NCBI RefSeq assembly: GCF_000281045.1
Contig: NW_008246071.1
Location: 634,028-698,027, forward strand
Length of the DNA stretch: 64,000 nucleotides
DNA from: Saprolegnia diclina VS20
Lineage: Eukaryota; Oomycota; Saprolegniomycetes; Saprolegniales; Saprolegniaceae
Direction: 5' to 3'
Shown one piece after another: positions 19,202-30,900 of this stretch. Within the stretch, counting starts at the first letter, position 1. The number at the start of each line of letters is the position of its first letter. A program made the translations under genes and the position numbers. Under the pieces are notes generated by a model that was not told where the DNA came from, ran no database searches, and saw only the letters and a program-made list of their open reading frames with translations.

Positions 19202-21125
19202 TTACGCAATGTACTCGAAGTGCAAGACAGCGTTGCGCAGGTCGTACACGTCCTTGGGCGTGAACGCATACGTCCTTGTCGGCGTCAAGTGCGACGACGC
19301 GGCAAACTCGACGAGCTTCTCCATGTACTTGAGGCGTTGGTCGTCCTTGAACGGCAGCAGAAATCTGAGCAGCACGCAATCAGTCTCTCGTCTCAACCAA
19401 TCACCTCCACACGTACACGGACGATTCGACCGACACCTTGGCGCGTGGCTTCAAGATCGACGTCCACGCCGGCGCGTCACCACCCAGTGCAGGCTTGGTG
19501 ATCAAGTGGGACGCATGGACCGAGAGATGCACATGATCAAACAAGCCGCGGTACCGACTCTTCTTGAGGACTTCATCGAGGTTGCCCGTGAGCAGCGTGA
19601 TCTACCGCATTGCTTGGCGCATGTCATGCATGCGGCGATCTACCTTGGCGTTGCCGAGGGTCTCGAGAATGTTGCGGGCGCGCTTCCGAGCATCTCTCTC
19701 GTCGTCGTCGTGGGAGGTTTGGTTGCTCTCGTCGAGCTCTACGACCTTGACGTCGTCTTCGCCAATGCCGCTGTACACATCATGGGCCTAGTCGCATCGT
19801 GAGGCCATGGGCATGGAGCGAATGAGCACCTTGGCCATCTTGTAAATGTCGCCCGTCTCGATCTCGTGGAGGCACGAGAGGACGTTGAAGACCGCGACCT
19901 CGGCCGTGTTCTACAGCGTTGTGAGGACAGGGTGGGCGATGCAAAACGACGTGGCGGTTCTGTTCACAGCCCGAGCCTTTGTTGTGGATCTCAAAGAGAC
20001 CGTCCGCAAACTTGTTGGACTACAGTAAGACGAGTTGAGATAGTTGTGACGTCATATCGTCAGCCAGATTACACGAAAGCAGTCGACACCAAAAGAGACG
20101 TAGGGCCCGACGATGATGTCGAGCCAAAAGCCGCGGCAGAGCACCGAGCCATGTCCGCGCTTGGTAGCCTATGCTCGATAGGGTAGGACGCGCGTGGGCA
20201 TACCGTGATGTAGTACCTCAGTGTAAGAGGCCATGGACCGGTTCGGACTCGTGTACGTCTGGTCGCCAAACTCGAATGCGATGCCCGAGTTGCGCCACTC
20301 TTTGAACTGTCGGGCGTGGACCACGGACGCTTGGTCGATCTTCTTGAGTGACATCTACGTATCGCGCTTATGATTTCGCGTATAGAGACGCATGTATGAC
20401 GCAACCGTATAGTCCCAATCAAAGAGGTTGGTGCGGTAATCGTAGCGGTTCTCGTAGAAGTGACGGAGCCGATGGTCGCGGAGCTTGACAACTAGGTGAG
20501 CATGCATGAAGCGACGCTTGTATACAGAGCACCATGCGTAGTAGTACTGTCAAAGGGGACGGACGTGTGCCACGACTGGAACGTCTCGACTAGCGCGTCG
20601 CGGTCCTTCATCTTCAAGTGCGAGACATCGACCAAGTCAGCGAGCCGGCCGTGTTCGTTGCAGACGAGCTCGACAAGCTCCTTCGCCTTTTCCTCGATAT
20701 ACTCGGACGTGCGCTCCTACGCGTACGAGTGAGCTCCTGTACTTTGGCGGCGAGCGCACCTGCAGCAGCGCATTGCCAAAGATCTCCAAGAATGTGTTGC
20801 AGCGCTGGCGGAGCGGCAGCTCCCACTCGTGGACGATCTGGAGCAGCAGGAGCGCACGCGCGAGCGACTCGTTGGCCTTTTCAAACAAGTAGATGTGCAG
20901 CGGCCGCTTCTGCCACCGGCGAGAGCGCGAGATGGTTGTGAGCACATGGCGAATGTCGCCCGGGTTGACGACCAAGATGGTGAGCGGCGTCATGTCTTCG
21001 TCATCACCAGTAGCTTGGTCATTGGCCGCTGGAGTCGACACGCCTTCCTGGAGGTCAAAGGCCGGGGAGAAGCCCCACATGCCCAGCGTCCCCAGCGAGA
21101 GGAGGTTGCCCGTCTTGGACGTCAT
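19202..21125 (-). CDS. DNAAF3: Dynein axonemal assembly factor 3
   Basis: A cytoplasmic factor needed to pre-assemble axonemal dynein arms before transport into the flagellum. There are about ten exons with short introns. The opening (LGMWGFSPAFDLQE) is a hallmark of the family. It is followed by ILVVNPGDIRHVLTTISRS, LHIYLFEKANESLARALL and NTFLEIFGNALLQ. Next come VKLRDHRLRHFYENRYDYR, FDWDYTMSLKK and HARQFKEWRNSGIAFEFGDQ, then a conserved tail with EVLKKSRYRGLFDHVHLSVH and a final YDLRNAVLHFEYIA. One donor, near the KGSGCEQNRH/NTAEVAVFN join, is ambiguous (GTCGTT or GTTTTG). The gene is divergent from the RhoGAP gene across a 92-bp spacer that carries a TATCCGGA motif. Confidence 0.87.
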
Positions 21126-21172
21126 GCTGCTCGCTTCTTCGAAAATGCTACCAGATCTTACGCAGCGCTTCG

Positions 21173-21189
21173 TATCCGGACAATCCGGT
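21173..21189. promoter_or_regulatory. TATCCGGA element in a bidirectional promoter
   Basis: TATCCGGACAATCCGG sits in the 92-bp spacer between the divergent DNAAF3 and RhoGAP start codons. It is 48 bp from one ATG and about 38 bp from the other. Confidence 0.5.
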
Positions 21190-21217
21190 TCACGACGTTT
21201 CAGGGCAACGACCGACG

Positions 21218-23049
21218 ATGAGGTACGCGCCGCCTGTCCCTCCTGGCGCATGGTCCCATGCGCCTGGCCTCTAGCGAAGTCGTCATCTGCAGCTTCGAGG
21301 CCGGACTCTATGGCCTCGACGAAGCCTCGCACGAGTGGGTGCTCTCGGTGCCCGACGCCATCCACGTCCACGTCTTTATGGACGACGCTGGCCTCTTCCG
21401 GCTTGTGGGCTGGGTCCAAGCCAATGGCGATGTCGTCGTCAAGCACGCGATCACGCGCGACTGCATCTGGCTTGACGTCAACGAGTACTTCGCCCAGATG
21501 ACCAACGCGATTGACGTGACGTACGGCCTCGCGTTCACCGAGCCAGGCCTCGCGACCGACGCGTCCAACGCCGTGCGCAAGATCCTCTCGCGCCTCCAAA
21601 GCGGTTTGAAAACATAATAAGTGTGTGCTGATGAACTTCTGTGGTAGAGACCGAGCGCGACAACAACCCGCCGGCCGCCATTGCGCTCGAGGTACGCGAC
21701 ACCACCAACCGCTGGCTCTTCATGCACGTAGTTCTCCGAGCCGGTGAGCCCGACGTCCGATCTGCTCGCGTTGGAAGGCCTTCCTATTCTGGCCCCCGTA
21801 CGTCGCAGCATCAAGCACGAAGTCTCTATGTTGGCGCGTGTAGCTTTTCTCGGCAACGACACCGCCCCGCGCCATGCGTAAGAGCTACCCGTTCGCCCCA
21901 CCCAGCCCGAACCGACCGTCCAGTACGCGCAACAAGCGCAGTGCAAGCGTCCCGCAGCCGGGCGCGCCGCTCGAGTGCGTCAAGAATTTTCGGCGCGGGA
22001 GCTTTCCACTGGCGATGGCGCCACTCTTGGATCCGTCGCCGCCGCCGAGCTCGTCCGCGTCGCGCAACAGCTCGCGCCGGCAGTCGCTCGCGAGCTTTGA
22101 GGAAGTCGAGCAAGCGGCGACGGCAGCCATCGATGCCACCACAACGCCGCCCAAGCCGGCACTCGAACCCGTCGTGCGTGGTACGACCATCGGCCCAACT
22201 ACTCTTCACGCAGAGCGTAGACAAACCCGTAATGTACCCGAGCTGCATACTACCGGAAGACGAGCACATTAGTCGCCCGTACCAGATGCGTCAGGAGGTG
22301 CACGTGACGTTCAACGCAGAGCTGGCGCGCTACGAAGGTCTCCCGACTGCGTGGCGCAGCCTCAACAAGCAGTTTGGTCTCCCGATCGACGCCGTGCCCA
22401 AGCGCAAGGTCGAGGGCTACGACGCCAAGATCCCGGCTGTGCTCCAAATGATGCGCGAGTACCTCGTTCAAAACGGCGGCCTCGAGACCGAAGGCATCTT
22501 TCGACTCGCGCCCGACAAGGAGGCGTGTAGCGCGGTCAAGGACGCCATGAACAACGGCGTCTTTACCGGCTGCAGCGACGTGCACATCATTGCCAACCTC
22601 ATCAAGGTCCTCGAGTCTTCGTCAAAGGCTTCTTCTATGCTGCATTAGGTCTGGTTCCGAGAGCTGCCCGATAGCCTTCTCGACGTCATTCCAGAAAAGT
22701 GCATTTATAAAGTGTGCGGCGTCACCGACCCGACGCAGGTCCTCGACGTCCTCCGCGACGTGCCGACGTCGCAACGCAGCGTCATCTTGTGGCTCCTCGA
22801 CCTCATGGCCGCCGTCGTCATGTGCGAAAAGCAGACCAAAATGAGCGCGAAAAACATGGGTACGGCCGCGTACACGATTGCAGGCGACGAGCAGCCGTGT
22901 TGTAGCCATCGTGCTGTCGCCCAACCTCTTCAGCATCGCGTCCGACAACCCGATGGTCGCGCTCACCATGTCCCAAAAGGTTGCCGAGTTTACGACCGTG
23001 CTCCTCAAGGCGCGGCTCGTCGTGCAGCACGGATACACGCCGCGCGCCT
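21218..23049 (+). CDS. WH1-CRIB-RhoGAP protein
   Basis: A predicted GTPase-activating protein for Rho/Rac/Cdc42-type GTPases controlling actin. Exon 1 is only ATGAG (21218-21222) and joins over a 52-nt intron to CGAAGTC, giving MSEVVICSFEAGLYGLD. Domains in order are: an N-terminal WH1/EVH1-like domain (LYGLDEASHEW...LFRLVGW...YGLAF); a disordered Ser/Pro/Ala linker; a CRIB/PBD-like segment (HISRPYQMRQEVHVTFN...RYEGLPTAW); and a RhoGAP domain with the arginine finger (LETEGIFRLAPDKEA) and later RELPDSLLDVIPEK and AIVLSPNLFSI. Introns at AAC CTC ATC AAG|GTC and AAC ATG G|CC restore the RhoGAP frame. The protein ends VVQHGYTPRA. It is intact. Confidence 0.9.
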
Positions 23050-23430
23050 AGCCCTCCATGTCAACATTGCATCGTTTCCATTGGCCAACATGTACAAACT
23101 TGTCTGTGCGAAATGACGTGCGTACGGGCCATGACCACTTTCGAAAAGCGCTAAGAAATAATCTAAGAACGAGCGCATGAACCCTAGAGTGCCGACGCCG
23201 CGCGCCTTGCGGTGTCGGAGTATCCATTTTGCATCGTTGAATGTACAATACCGTCTATCACGACGTGGTGACAGACCGTGCGACTCAGAATCGCTATAAG
23301 AAACCTAGAACGAGGGAATTTCGACGGCAAAAATGGGGTTGAAGGAATGCGTAGCCGGAGCGAATACATAGTTTATTGAGAGGTACGAGATAGCTGGTGA
23401 TGGTCGCATCGGACACTAAATACTGCGCGT
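23050..23430. other. Convergent intergenic region
   Basis: 381 bp between two gene 3' ends. No gene, repeat or motif of note was seen. Confidence 0.4.
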
Positions 23431-24467
23431 TTATGCCAAGCATCCATAGTCGGGAGAGATGTGCAGGAAGACGTCGTCGAAGAAGCGCTCGCTGCCATAG
23501 TCGACATGCGCGACGCTGTCGTCGTCGTCAAACGCGTCGGTCTCTTCGTACTTGATGTCGGTGAGCATGATGTCATCGTGGTGCAAACTTGACGCGTCTT
23601 GGTGGCTGTACGCGTGCAGGCCGTAGCCGTGGTCCTCGCTGTAGCTCTTGCGCGGCTCGGGCTCGATAAAGTAGGCGTCGAGCGACGGGACGCCTTTGGG
23701 CGGATGCAGCGTCATCAAGTCTTTTGAGGACATGCGGAGGCTCAGACCCGGGATCTCGGACGGCACGTTGATGCGCTGCATATGGAAGAGATTGGTGTTG
23801 CTCTACAGCACGATTTGCATGAGCATCAACATGCCTCGGAAATGGAAAGCTGTACCGGCTGCTTCCGGAGCGGTGGCAGCTTCTCGAAGGCCGTGCCCGG
23901 GTACTCGAGGAACGGCGTCGACAAGAGGTGATTCTTTTCGTCTTCGGTGGGGCTAATCGAGCAGTCGGAGAAGGACGCGCCGTAGCGCGGGCTGTCGACC
24001 GAGTACATGTCGTCGCCCGAGTCCATGCCGTCGTCGTCGTCATCGTCCGGGTGGTGGAAGTTGGGAATGAACTGGCCGGACGGATCGATGCCGTACGTCT
24101 CGGGCGCCATGAGCTTATCGAGCTGCTTTTTGAACGTGTCATACTGGTACACTTGCTTTTCGTTGAGAAGACCGGTATCCTTGCACCGGTTGAGCTCTTG
24201 CAGCGACCGCTTGAGGCTGCGCACTTTTCGGTACGGCCAATGGCGGATGCCGATCGCCCGACACCGCTTTTTGAAGGCGGTCGCGCGCACGCCAAACTTT
24301 TCAGCGGCGGCCTTGAGCGGCAAGTGAAAGTAGAGGCTAAAGGCCTCGAAATTGCACATGGGCGACGAGGCCACCATGGCCTTCTTCGCATGGAGGCGTC
24401 GTCGCATGTCGTCGTCGTCCATGTGGCTACTGCCCATGGTCGGCATCGGCGGTCGCAGGAGCTCCAT
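23431..24467 (-). CDS. RWP-RK domain transcription factor
   Basis: There are two exons, 24467-23856 and 23802-23431, joined over a 53-nt intron (23803-23855), giving 327 residues. The RWP-RK DNA-binding helix region is clear: YFHLPLKAAAEKFGVRATAF followed by KKRCRAIGIRHWPYRKV. The diagnostic RWPYRK reads HWPYRK, a conservative departure at the first position. A Leu-rich helix follows (RSLKRSLQELNRC), then a long acidic stretch (PDDDDDDGMDSGDD) and a C-terminal part with Tyr/His-rich motifs (YGLHAYSHQDASSLHHDD). RWP-RK proteins regulate nitrogen responses and gametogenesis in plants and algae. Their oomycete roles are less clear. The start is the ATG of MELLRPPMP. Confidence 0.87.
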
Positions 24468-25155
24468 CGTGGTCGGCGGCGCTTGCTGGCAAAAGATCGA
24501 ATGAAGAACGGCGCACCTGCACGGTGTCGATAGTGTTGTATCTTCAACCTCTCAGAACGAATCCATCGAAACCAAAGGCAAACATGTATTATCAGAGGTT
24601 TTCCAACAAACATTCGACGCCCAAGATACAAACACCAAGTGCAGCACCGTCGAGATACAAAACCCAAGTGCAAACTCGAATGTGGATTTTCGAAGGTTCG
24701 CAAAGATCGAGCCGTTTTGCGCCCGATCCATTTGATTCCACCGAATCCGACATTGGATAGCCGCAGCAGTAGATGGATAGGCCTACGTGGCCATGACTGA
24801 AAAACTAGTACAAGCAAAATAAGCTGTCGCTCAAAGCACGAGCTGCCGTCCAAGGACCTCGCCAACGGAGCAGTTGTCGACGACGACCGTTTCGGATTGC
24901 GTACTATGCTTGTCAATCATCTTGAAAGATCCACAGCATGTTCAGAAGGGCCGATCCTTCTGTCTCGATGGGTGTCGATCCTATAAGATCTACATCCGGC
25001 CGGTACAAGGTTTTGAGAGACGACATATTGGAGTGAGAGCGGACGACAACTTGGGAGAATGTGGGGGGGGGTGAATGCGGGGGAGCGCCGGATCAAATGA
25101 CTCTGCCATGCAAACAGTATAAGACGCTGTTGCTATTTATAGCGCGGAAGTCGCG
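24468..25155. other. Divergent intergenic region
   Basis: 688 bp between divergent starts. It is relatively AT-rich from 24530 to 24700. A nine-G run lies at 25063-25071 beside a second G5 run. No gene is supported. Confidence 0.4.
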
Positions 25156-26740
25156 ATGCGCAAGGCGATGGCGAAAGGGTCCAAGCTCGCGCGCAAGCCG
25201 ACCAAGCCGTACGAGGTGCGGTGCATGTGCGCCATCAGCAGCGACGTCATGGTGCGTAGCTGGGCGACGACAAGCACAAGCAGCTGCTCGGTCTCGGCGG
25301 CAACGAGAACGCGCTTCTCGACCCGGACGATGAAGACTACATGCGCAGCGTCGTCGAAAAGCTCGAGCAAGACTTGGCCCGGCGACAGGTACAGAGATGC
25401 ATTATCCTAGCAGCTCTGCACGCAGCGTAGGAAAGCTACGTGCGGCGCGAGCGGCAGTACCAAGTGCGCATTGAGGAGCTCGAGAAGCTTCTAACCGAGG
25501 TCGTCGACGATGCCTCGCCACATGTATTGATACAGTAGGGTAGGCCAAGGCCAAGAAGGCGTCGAGCGCGTCCCATGAAGATACGATGTGCTCGCTGCGG
25601 CAAGTGCACAAGAACATTCTCGGCAGCATTGCCCAGGTGCAAGAGCGCACGGGCAAAATTCTCCAAGGTATATTGTCGTATTGAGTACTAGCACAAACAT
25701 GGCACGTAGAGCAAGAGAAGGATCTGCTGCGGGCCTTCCGCGCACGGCTCTACAGCGTGCAAGAAGAGCTCGAGACAGAGAAGAACAAGACGGACGACGG
25801 CGCGTCGGCATGGATCGACAAGAGCAAGCAGCTCGAGACCGAAGTCGAGTGGACAAAAGAGATGGCCGACCGCCTCGACCGGCTCAACCAAAGCCTCACG
25901 CGCGAAAACCAGCGACTCAAGACGCAGTTTTCGATGCAGGAGAACGACCGCGAGTTCCTCGTCCGGCAACTCGTTAGCGTCAAGAAGGACAACGTTCGGT
26001 ATGAAATACGAGCGACGATTGTCGTTGAAGACATAGATAGGCTACGAAAAGAGCTCACGGACGCGCTCAACGACAACAGCCGCCTCAAGGAAGAAGGTCC
26101 GCTCGGCGACGAGATGCCCGCCATCAAGCGCGGTACGAGCGTCAAATCGGATAAATCCAAGTCGCCCGTCGCGGGATCGCTGCCCGCCATGGCATCGCAT
26201 CGCGGGTCGTCGGCCGGTGTCCTCACGCCCAACCTACCCGAGGTACGAGCACCCCCACTTATGAGAGTCACGCTTCTTTAACTTGATTAGGTCGACAACC
26301 GATACAAAGAAATCATCAAGCGGCTCAAGCGAGTCCTCGAGGTGGAGCGCCGCAATTTACGCCAAGTGCGCTCGGCGTACACGGCCGACCTCCAAACCCA
26401 CACGGAGCTCTCCATGTTCTTAAAGCAGTGCATCGAAGACGTCAAAGCGCAGATCACCGACCCGAGCGCCGTCCGGCACCTCGAGCCCATGCATGTGATC
26501 GGGACAACGCTCACGGGCGGTGACCGCCAGCGCGTCATCGATGTTTTCTTGTCCCAAGAACGCGTCTTGAGCTTGCTGTATGCAAAAGCGTTCCCGCTGC
26601 CGACAACTCCGATCGTCCCGCACGACGATGTGACCAAAGAAGACATTCGAGACATCTTCCACGAAGCGCCAGTCCCTGCCATGCATAATCTGCGGAGCGA
26701 GCACAGCGCCGAGTCTCTCCACGAAGACGACGACCGGTAG
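25156..26740 (+). CDS. Coiled-coil protein, unknown function
   Basis: There are seven exons with introns of about 42-48 nt. The spliced protein is about 430 residues and mostly helical: MRSVVEKLEQDLARRQESYV, RRERQYQVRIEELEKLL, LLRAFRARLYSVQEELETEK, MADRLDRLNQSLTRENQRL and YKEIIKRLKRVLEVERRNLR are heptad-rich. Near the end is HTELSMFLKQCIEDVKAQI, a conserved-looking block. The last part (DTPIVPHDDVTKEDIRDIF-like) is short and less helical. I do not recognise the family. Its style is that of basal-body or axonemal coiled-coil proteins, which would fit the flagellar genes here, but that is only inference. The first and third introns were placed to avoid improbably short introns (8 and 20 nt). 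Confidence 0.7.
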
Positions 26741-26838
26741 TACGACGATCGATGCGCTGCGGTACAAGGTTGCTTAGCGCTAAGGGAATAAGGATAGCAT
26801 CAAGCCATGATTTAGTGTTATGCAAACAACGAGCGAGA

Positions 26839-27537
26839 TCATGGCAAGACAGTGCTGAACCATTGACGGAGGTCCGCGATCTCTTCCATGGACGCCGTGT
26901 GGCCCATGCCAGGATACGTCTTGAACGTGGTTTTGTGGCCGAGGCTCGAGAGACGGTCGGCCAAGCCCTTCCCGAGCGGGTACGCGACCTTGTCGTCCGA
27001 CGTGCCATGCCCAACGAGCACGGGGTGCGACGACGTTGGCAGCGACCCGAGAAAGTCTTCGTGCGGGAGCCAGCCGCTAAAGGCCACGATTCCGGCAATG
27101 GGCGCATCACTGAGAAGGCCCGCGAGCACGGCCGTGCAGGCGCCTTGGCTGAAGCCGCCAATGACAATGCGCTCGGCCGGAATGCCCTCGGCTTGCAGCT
27201 CCTGCACGAGCGCCCGCACTGTCGCGACAGAGTCGAGGATACCGTCGAGCGTCTCTTCGCGCACCGAGTTGGGCGCGACGGGAATGTCCTTGAGGTCGAA
27301 CCACGCCGGCATGCGCTGGCCGCCCGCGAGGTACACGGGGCGGTTGGGAGCGTTCGGGAACTTCCACGTGATGTGGCGCAGCGACGAGAGCTCGTCCTGG
27401 AGGAAGGTCCAGCCGGCGCCCGAGTCGCCGAGGCCATGCAGCCAGATGACACCGGCCCGCGCGCACGTCGTCGTCGTCGCCATCGTCGTTGTCACGCAGA
27501 GGAGGAAGCTCAAGACCACAAAGCCCAACCCGATCAT
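26839..27537 (-). CDS. Acyl-protein thioesterase / lysophospholipase-like hydrolase
   Basis: An alpha/beta-hydrolase of the APT/LYPLA family, which removes palmitate from proteins or hydrolyses lysophospholipids. A single exon encodes 232 residues. The signatures are AGVIWLHGLGDSGAGW, the oxyanion and nucleophile region VIGGFSQGACTAVL (Ser), GHGTSDDKV (Asp) and YPGMGHTASMEEI (His), so the catalytic triad is complete. Ahead of the catalytic domain is a hydrophobic leader (MIGLGFVVLSFLLCVTTTMA), unlike the usual cytosolic enzymes. It could be a signal peptide or membrane anchor. An internal Met (MATTTTCARAG) would give the ordinary cytosolic form, so two isoforms are conceivable. It is divergent from SPAG17. 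Confidence 0.9.
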   Translation of the reverse strand: MIGLGFVVLSFLLCVTTTMATTTTCARAGVIWLHGLGDSGAGWTFLQDELSSLRHITWKFPNAPNRPVYLAGGQRMPAWFDLKDIPVAPNSVREETLDGILDSVATVRALVQELQAEGIPAERIVIGGFSQGACTAVLAGLLSDAPIAGIVAFSGWLPHEDFLGSLPTSSHPVLVGHGTSDDKVAYPLGKGLADRLSSLGHKTTFKTYPGMGHTASMEEIADLRQWFSTVLP

Positions 27538-27956
27538 AGTCCTGTGGACGGCTTGCACAATTGTACGATAAATGTACGGTATGTCTAAACCATATTATTG
27601 TATAGTGTGTACGTGTACGGCATTCTGTACGGTATTGTTCGACCTCAGGGAATTCGCGTAAAAAGTACAAAATCTGCCAGTCCAAGCTCGACGCAAGGAA
27701 CAAGTTCGAAATACACGACTCTTGCGTATCGACTGCACACCTCTACCTAGCTCTAGTGTTGTCACGCAAGCATGGCTATGCAGCTTGGGACGAAAGATGG
27801 GCGGTACGCTGTGGCTAAAATCCAAACAAATTCGGTCGGCCATATCACATCCTAGCTTGTGTACTATATAAGCGATTTTAAAACGCTTTGGATCAGGAAA
27901 AGACCTAATTGAAGATCCCTCCGAAGTATTCCTCGAAAGGGTGCGCAAGATCGCAC
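27538..27956. other. Divergent intergenic region before SPAG17
   Basis: 419 bp, AT-richer than its flanks, presumably holding promoters for the thioesterase and SPAG17. No TATCCGGATA element and no gene were found. Confidence 0.4.
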
Positions 27957-30900
27957 ATGGAGGCCGAGCGCAAGCCGCTGCCATGGCGCCCGTACGTGGT
28001 GCTGCTCCTTAGCGGAGCCACGAAGGACGAGAAAGCCTGTCTGGAGCGGCTCCAGGACGTGCTCAGTGGCGCCCTCACGCCCCGTGAGCGCGGTGTGTTC
28101 AAGGTTGTCACCCGCACCGACCTCGGCAACTTCAAGGACAATGCGCCCGCCGACGTCCTCGCTGGTGCATTCCACGCGCTCATTGAGAAGGATCGCACCG
28201 AGTACGTCCAAGCCAACGCAGCCAAGTTTGCGAGCAAGCCCAAAGCCCCGGCGGGCTTGGACCGCGACTTTCGACTCGCGTCCAGCCGCGGGACCATTGT
28301 CGACTCGGCCCGAGGCCAGGCCGTGACGGCGACGGCGCCTGTCGATGCGATTGCAATACCTCCGACTGACGGCGCTGACGATGACATGCTGAGCGCAGCC
28401 CAAGCCGCGCTTGAGCACGACGCCCGCGACGGCGCACCCTCCCACATTTATGTCCTATTTGACTACCCTGCGTCGGTCACCGAAGTTCGCGGTCCGCATG
28501 TGCTTGCTCCTCGTGGTTGTATTGACATCGCGTAGGTCTCATTACGTACAAGATGACGGGCGCCGAGGGGCCCAAGGGCGTTGCGCTCTCCGCGCTCGTC
28601 GACAGCGTCGTGTCGGTAGTGTTCCCACTCCGTGCGACCCTGCGACGACCGTCCATGGCGCTTGCACCAGAAGAGCCTATCAAGCCCGTCGTTCCGGAGC
28701 CCAAGCCCGTGGAGCCACCGGCCAAGCACCCTGCCAAAGGCGGCAAGCAAAAAGCTCCCGCGGTTGCGCCGTCGCCCGAGCCCGAAGTCGTCGCTCCGGT
28801 TGTAGCTGCGCCGGTCGTCGAAGTCCCCGTCGAACCACTTGGGTACGCACATTCGCAACACGCTACTACATTGGACGTGGGACGTAGGGAAGGCAAGTTG
28901 CACAAGGAGCTTGTGGCTGCGGCGGCCGTCGGCGGCGTCGAGTGGACCGACTTTTCGTTTTCAACGCTGCACTGCGCGACCGAGGCGGGCGAGCCCCGTA
29001 CGATGGTGACGCTGACCAAAGAGCTCAAGCAAATGCTCACGGACGTCGCAGTCGCGAAATGTGCCTTCAAGCAGTGGCTCAGCACCGTCAACGTCGTTGA
29101 TGTCCCGTCCGAAGTACCGGGTCGCCCTCTCGAGCACCTCTTGCGCACCTACAACGAGCTTCTCGACCCGATTTACGAGCCGAGTGTTGGCGTCGCGGGC
29201 ATTCTTGTGGCCATGAAGGAAGCTATATTTCGCGCCAGCTCCAAGGACCGGCGTGTCGCACCGCCACCGACAGTACGTAGAAGAGCGAGCACGCATCCGT
29301 AGTTCGAATCGTGTTGGTAGAAAGCAGCGTCGGTGCTGCCTCAATTTGTCGATCATGGCGACGTCGCTCGGGTGCGTATGATGCAAGCTCTGCACCTCTA
29401 CAACTCCAAGCCCGAGTGTCTCCGGTCCGGCGAGCCGCGCATGCTCCTCGGTAGATGGACGTCGTTCCACAAAGCTCATTCGTCGTATAGGAAAGAGCTT
29501 GGACGACATTGAGAAGGAGATGTGGCTGCTCAGTGATCTGCCGGGCGTCGGCTTCCAAGGTCGAAAAGGCATGCCGATCGCGCCGACACTGAGCCTTGTG
29601 GAGCGAGGTGTCCAGGACACGGAGCTGATGCAGTTCCACGGGTAGGTGCAATGCGTAGCGAGCGCTCTCTGCAATGGTCTGTAGGTTATCGATGCACGAT
29701 GTGCACTACACGCGCAAGCTCCTCGAGTTTGAAGCCATGCTCGGGCACAAATGGGAGCGCAAGCTCCGGTACCGAACCTACATGGAGCACTTGCCCAAGC
29801 ACATTTTGCCACAGGTACGCCAGCGCCAGCATTCATGACGCGCTGACGTCGGTGTAGCGGGTTGCAGCACTCGTGGGCCTCAATGTCGTGCTGTACAAAC
29901 GGTACTATGCGCCGGACGACTCGCTTCTCGTCGCCGGACACATTGCAACACCGCAAGGTCGGACGTGCACCGACACGTGGGCGGCCATCGACTGGGTCCG
30001 GTACGCAGCTCACGATTGAATACAGGCCCTACATCCGCGATGTAGGCACCGTCCACCGTTCAGTGAGTGGGAAGCCGAGACTCTCTTGCCGCGCGTGTAC
30101 TTGACGCCGCGCACGGTGACGGCGCTCGGGGCGTGTGTCAACCTCTCCCATGCCGAGCTGGATAGCGTGCGGGAAGTGACGCACTCGTTCTTTCCGTCGG
30201 ACCACGCCGTGATCCACGTCACCGAAGCGCCGCACGCCACAACGTGGCTGACCGTGTACAAGGACTGGTGCGCTATTTTCTCGGAAACACAAAGCTTGAC
30301 GGAGCGGTAGGCACCACTTTGGCCTTCGCCCCAGCAGCGTCGGGTTCCCGATGAACTTTCACGCAACGTTCGAGGACGCTTCGCACTTGACGATTTCGCG
30401 CCAAAGCGGCCGGACGATTCTCTTGACAAAGACCTTTTCATCTGGCCTCGTCGTCTCCATCTCGTCGGACGGGAGCATTCAGCAAGAGTACGCGACTCGG
30501 ACGGGGCATGCCAGTGCCCCCAATCAGCACGAGACGTACGTCATCCACGCCTAACTTGCATGACGCGACAGTGGTAGACGCCGCGTCGTGCTCGGCCGAG
30601 GCACCGTCATTAGCTTCCGCACCGATGGCAGCCAGGTCATCATGTACGCCAACGGCCACGTCGGCAAGCGGGCGACCGCCGCCGACGCGTTCTGGACGAT
30701 CGATGAGGGTGGGAGCGTCTATGCTGTCGCATCGCACGCCAAGAAGACACCGCCGCCAGCGCCCGTGCCCATCACGCTCGAGGTCGACCCCGAGTCGAAA
30801 GCAGTGATTGCGCACCGCGGCGATGGCGTTGTCACCGTCACGCACGTCAACGGGTGCGTCATCTCCGTGACATCCATACACTCATGCCTCGCAGATCGTA

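Noticed and set aside
23573-24916. 447-codon minus-strand frame over the RWP-RK gene
   Set aside because: Arg/Ser/Pro-rich shadow; the RWP-RK motif lies in another frame with clean splicing.
25063-25071. G9 run as a possible G-quadruplex
   Set aside because: Only two nearby G-tracts; not enough for a confident four-tract structure.
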